Shown: piece by piece, positions 40,501-46,500 of the stretch
Position numbering within the stretch: the stretch's first letter is position 1
Layout of the letters: each line of letters starts with the position of its first letter
DNA from: Tachypleus tridentatus
Taxonomy: Eukaryota > Arthropoda > Merostomata > Xiphosura > Limulidae
Length of the DNA: 64,000 nt
Direction: 5' to 3'
Assembly (NCBI RefSeq): GCF_004210375.1
Contig: NC_134831.1
Location: 46,844,035 to 46,908,034, forward strand
The notes under the pieces: generated by a model
Seen by the model: the letters and a program-made list of their open reading frames with translations, nothing else
Told to the model about the DNA's origin: nothing
The model's database searches: none
Position numbers and translations under genes: made by a program

Positions 40501-43500
40501 CACAACCAGCATATCCTCTACCACCAGTTCCAAAGTCATTTGGGACAAGATTCAAAAGGTCAGTGGGCAATATCACTCTGTCCCCCTCTCGATCTTGCTT
40601 TCTGATGGCCAGGAAGTAACTGATACCCAGAGCATTGCCAATACTCTAGGTGAAAGCTATTGCTAGGTATCTAGCACTTCTGCCTCTTCCACCTTCGTAT
40701 CCATCAAGACTTGTGTAGAGCAATCACCTCTTTCCTTTCAAACTGATTGTCTCTATGACTGTAATCATCCCTCTACACTGGTGGATCTCAAACTGGCCTT
40801 TCTTCATTCTGGCAGTACATTGGTCGGACCTGATGATACACACTATGATATGCTGCACCATCTATCTCCTGCTTCTCTTGCTATTCTTCTGGCTGTTTTA
40901 AACTGGATTTGGCAGTAAAATGTTTTACCTGATGCCTGCCGATTGTCCTACCTCTCTCTAAGCCTGAGAAGGATCCCAAGATTCTTTCAAACTACTGTCC
41001 AATTTCTTTGAGCTGTCTCTGTAAGACCTTAGAGAGGATGGTTAATGCTCATCTTTTTGGTTCCTCAAATCAAACAACCTCCTCTCGCCCACCCAGTGTG
41101 GGTTCTGACGATGGTGTTTCTCCATGGACCACCTGATTTGACTTGAAACATCAATCAGAGAGGCCTTTCTCAAATGACAACATCTTGTATCAATATTCTT
41201 TGACATTGAGAAGGCTTATGATACAACATGGAGGTATGGCATATTGCAAGATTCTGAGTTCATGTGGGTTCGACACTTTCCCGTTCTTTTCTACAGGAAC
41301 TTGGAGTCCCTCAGGGCTGTGTTCTGAGTGTCACACCTTTCAGTATAAAAATTAATGCCATCACTGAACAACCCCCTCTCACTGTCGCAAATGGGCTCTA
41401 TGTCGACGACTTTCACATCTCATGTCAGTTGTCGAACATGAGGCATATTGAGTAGCAGCTACAGACTGTTTTTAATCGTTTACTGAAGTGGACCACAACA
41501 AATGGCTTTAACTTCTCTCTCTCTCTCTAAAACTGTTTGCATGCACTTTTGCCACCAAAAGGGTGTTCACCCTGATCGTGAAGCCCATATTGGTGAAGTT
41601 GTGCTGCCTGTGATCCCTGAAACAAAGTTCTTGGGGCTTATCTTTGACTGTAAGATGACCTTTATACCACACATCAAGCAGCTACAGGTCAAATGTGCAA
41701 GAGCACTGAACATCCTTCGTGTCCTCTCTCCCACCACTTGGAATGCAGATTATCTGGAACTGATGCACCAGTGTGTTGTTTATGTAACACTCAGATAACA
41801 ATAAGCCACATTTTACTTTTTTGTCGTTACGACTCTCAACGACGGCACCATTTTAAACATGTTCTGTCCCAAGGTGTGTCCATAATGTTAGACAGTGTTA
41901 TTGGTGATGCTGACACTATCCATCTTGGTAATGTTTTTAGTTTATTAAAGGCTATTTATCTTTTTATTGCCATTTAAGTTTTTTTTAATTTATACATTAT
42001 GCCTTATTAATGTGGCTCCCTTTTAAAAATTGGGGTTTATCTAGTTTGATTAGAAATTAGAAACTGGCCGTAACATTAAGTAACTTGAAACCAAGATTGG
42101 AAAGGCCAACTTCAGGTGACTGATGGTGGTTTTTGTACTTACCTGTTAGTCTTCCTTGTGAGTTATGATTATAACAGTCACGCTACAGAAAGTTCTTTAC
42201 AACTTGAATCATTGCAGTTTTTCTCTTGGCATTGTGGACTATATATAAACATTGGTTTTAATACTATTTGTTTTTTTTTAACTTTGTTTTATTTTGCCTT
42301 AATTTCCTTTCGTGAATTTTACTGAATTTATTTTTACCTTGTTACCAGACGTTTGGCACAGATAGCCTAGCTGCTTTGTGCCATAAAACACTAAATCAAG
42401 CAACTAACCAAAGTATACTGCCCACCAAGGAAAATAATTGATGAACATTTAAATCATGTTAAGAGCCACTTACCAATAAAATATGGGAAATCTTCATTTT
42501 TATTCTTTGAGTTATGTTTTGAAATGTGAATGATAGTGTGACTAATTTTTAACAGTTAATGTAAAATATTCTGTTTGTAAATTAAAATATGGCAGCAAAA
42601 TTTCCCATGATTGTTCTCCTGTCATTTTAGAAGTGAATTTTGAGATTTGCATACATTCACAGTTTTTCAAATGGTGGCTTGACAAATACTTGAACGGATA
42701 CCATAGTTCACAATATGTATAAGATCGATGTTGATAATTTAATTCATGCTAATATATTATATTTCAGCTTTAAGTAATGCAGGACAAAACCATTTATTAT
42801 TTTAGTGCAACTTGAAACACTGGTGAGCACCTTTTAGTTGTCAACTGCACACCTGCATTTTAAATTTCAGAATATAAATCAAAACAGTAATTCTGACAGT
42901 TTAAACATTTAAGCTTAATAATACTTGAGAATTATTTTATGATTTTTAACAATTATTTGATGTCATTTGCAAAGAAAAAATTATTTCATTTTTGCACAGC
43001 TCAAAAAAGTCTTGTCTTCAAATAATATATTTATAAAGAATAGGTTTTTGTTTTAAAAAATTATATATATATAATCTTGAGACTATAGTTATGTAGGTCT
43101 TGTTTCTCCCATTATTGTCTTCTCTGTTAGTAGTTCTCTAGTGGATGAACAGTAAGTTTACAAATTTTCAATGCAAACACTCAGGGTTTGATTCTCTTTG
43201 GTAGACACAGCAGCTGGCCTACTGTGGTATTTCACTTGGTTTTATTGAAAGCTCTTTTTCCCACCATTTTATGATGTCACAGTATATAATCTGAACAACT
43301 ACAGCTGAGGTTTAACTTTGAAAATAGATTCAGAAAAATATTTAAATTTGTAGAGTAAATGAGGTTCTATAAAAAGCAATTTATACATAATACTGATTAA
43401 TAACCTAACATATAACTGCAAAGCCCCCTAGAATCCCATACCCATTTACACTCTTGTCTTTGAGACATAATCAGTAACAGTCAGTTGCAAACTGTCTTTG

Positions 43501-46500
43501 TTAACCTGAAGATGATCTAAGAAGGTTGAAATGTTGTTCTATACTTTAAAGTTTTAATACCCATACCAGTCGTCTTGAGAATACATTTTTATTTCAAGTG
43601 GGTTTCTTATCAATACAAATTCAGAATTTTGTAGGAAAGTGTTTAGATTTTGTTCTTGCAGAAAAGAACAATAAAATGTAGTGCAAGGTGTATAAGATTT
43701 TGGGACAAACCAAAGATCTAGGAAATTTTTGTAATTTCTTTCGTTTTCATTCCTGAAAATTTGTTAAATTTGTTGAAAATCTCTTCTAAGACATCAGTTA
43801 GTCTCCATCAGGTTTATAGATACAATAGGTAATAGAAAAATATTCCAGTGACTCAAATCTTTATTTATTGAATGTTATTTCTAAGTTTATCATATTCAAA
43901 CAGTGCACATAAATAAAATTAACTATATTTCATAGATATAAATTAATCTCATCAACAAATATTGTTAAACATTTTATCCTCACCTGACAACATTTCTAAA
44001 AACCAGATACTAGGTCAACAGTATATTTTGTTACTTTATATGGTGTTTGTCATGATTTGTGAATATTGCTATTAACAAAATAAAGTATAAAAAGAACATG
44101 TTGATTAATATCCATCTCACTGAAAATTAACTATGTATGAAAAATGACTTTCTAACCAATGTAAAAAATTAAATTTGATGTATTGCATAATGACATAATC
44201 ACACAGCAGAAACTTCCACCAGTAGGTGTGCAACACTCATCCATGTACAGTGATTCCCTCTACATTCATGCTTTGTGAATTCTCATTCTTTTCCTTGCCA
44301 CTTTCATGAATACACATGTTTTGAGTCTGCTGTCATTTACAAATTTTTTTCAATTTTCAAGTTCTTGAGTTTTAATGTACTCAGTATGAATTCACTTTTT
44401 AATGTGAACCCTGCTACTAATATGAGTAAAGAAATTCTTTACCCTGAACAAAATATCAATAAATCGAAGGGAAGATATATGTACGAGATGTAACAATCGT
44501 TATTTAATGTGTAGTTGGGTCCATGATGTAGACAGGACCCTCTGTTTCACTCCTTTCAATGTGCATTTCCCTTGTTTTAAAGCTGAAGTCAAAGAAGATG
44601 AGATGTTGAGCATCTTTTCTCACTTCCAGGTTTTTGCTTTGGCAATATCATTTTCTGCTAAAGAACACTCAATCTTCCTTGAAGTTTCATAGCCTTATTT
44701 CTCATAGTACATTCACTTTCTCTCCCATATACTTTGATTCTTTCTGTTCTTATTACATGACTATTCCCCTTGTAAATTATTTGTTTTCCCTCATCCAGTT
44801 ATTTCTATACATGGCATCCTTTCTAGACCAACTTTGTTGTTGCAACCATATATACTGAGTCCCCCTCACAGACTGATTCTTATGTTCTTGCATATGATCA
44901 CTCTAACTTCCCATTCCTTGACATTCAGTCTTTGGAATCACTCGTGCTAGCTTGGGAGAGAGAATTCATTATTTGCTGTTTCTCTGTCTTGTGCATAATT
45001 TTCCCAACTTTCATCCTTTCTCTCTACTACCCCCTAAGTACCCTCTTCCTCTCACCTTATGACAGAAATGTTTCACTGTTCCCCTTAGAACATTTCTGTG
45101 GACTCATAACTGCTTCTTTTCTCTACAGTAGCCCATTCCACCTCTGCCTTTTTCTTTTTTCATTTAATACCCTTGTTATTGGGACCATTTAGAAAGGGAT
45201 ACCCTATTTTTTCAAGTCCATCTTATTTCCTTTAGAACCTTTAATTTGCCACTTTCTTCATCTGGAGGTTTTTAGTGGCCTTCCTGATTCCGTAAAATCA
45301 CAAGTTGAAGCTGCCCAACATAAATTTTTCCTTAACCTTGCCCCTTCACTCTGGCCTTTCTCCTGCACTTCATTTTGTTCCTGTATCCATATCTTCCACC
45401 TCTTCCTGTCCTACTTTCCTCTGGCATCTCACCTGCTAACTTAATTGCCAATAAACACTTGGTTGATTCAGGAGCTGTGGGAGTCCTATCTGTCTTGGTT
45501 TTCAGTTCTTTGAGCACACATGTCAATAAATGAATTGTACAAGCAGTTTCTCTTCATTCTTCTTTCTCCTTTTCCTCCTTTTCTCTTCTTCTCCAACTTG
45601 CTGCCTTTCCATATCCATCAAATCCTGCTTAACTTCAATGGCTAGAGAGGCCAGTGTTGGATTTATTGGAGAAACAATCCATTGAAGAGTGTTCATGATC
45701 TCTCTCTGGATTGTTTCTTCCATATCTGGTACTGGTGTTCAATTATCAACTTTTTCTCCGTCTTTTTTGTCGTCCCACATTTTGGATGAAAAATGTTTAT
45801 TCTTACTCTGTTGGTCTTTCCAGCCTGCCTGGCCCTCAGTGGTACAACATTATGTCTGCAGATGTCCAACACTAGAAACTGGGTTTCAACACCCTTGGTG
45901 GGCAGAGCACGGAGTCTTGTGTAGCTTTGTACTTCATTACAAACCAGCATGTCTTTTAGATGATCAATAGACACAAACTTCCCATGGGCAAATCAGAAAA
46001 AATATTGTGAAAATAAAGAAAACAGGATGCAAGGAAAAGCATTTTCCAGTTCCATGTTCTTCTATTTTGAATAGCACAGACACCTTATTTTTCTAATTGC
46101 ATAATGCATACCTTAATATCATTGTGGCCTGTCTTAGGTTCCATTTCTCAGTGGACAACTGGCTTCTCTTTACATATTCCCAGTTGGAATCTTCCAAATA
46201 AACTTCCTTTTTACTTCATGAAACTGCTTATTCAGGGTGGTGGTCTGTCGAAATTTCCAAATCTCTACTTACCCCAAACCCCACTGTCTTATTCACCTTG
46301 GGATTTTCTTCAAGTATCACCTCAGCCATGCCCAACATCCTCCAATTCACTTATTTGATCTTAAGCATCTGGCCACCAAGTATGTGCATCATTTTCACAT
46401 TCTGAGCAAGAGATTATCTCTTTTTGGGGACCAAGGCTTCTTCAGAACTACCCAATACACTTGGCCATGCACACATGCATCCTTTACAGTAGGAGCTGTA

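Larger units (their letters stand above)
38676..42411 (+). mobile_element. Non-LTR retrotransposon copy B with two internal deletions
   Basis: Closely related to copy A from CTGTACATGGTGAG to the TTTGTGCCATAAAACAC end. About 0.9 kb (end of gag and most of the endonuclease) is missing at about 39946, and about 1.1 kb (RNase H) at about 41751. It lies in the 9.1 kb intron between USP32 exons h and i, same strand. It lacks the 24162 MITE and keeps its empty site. Confidence 0.92.
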
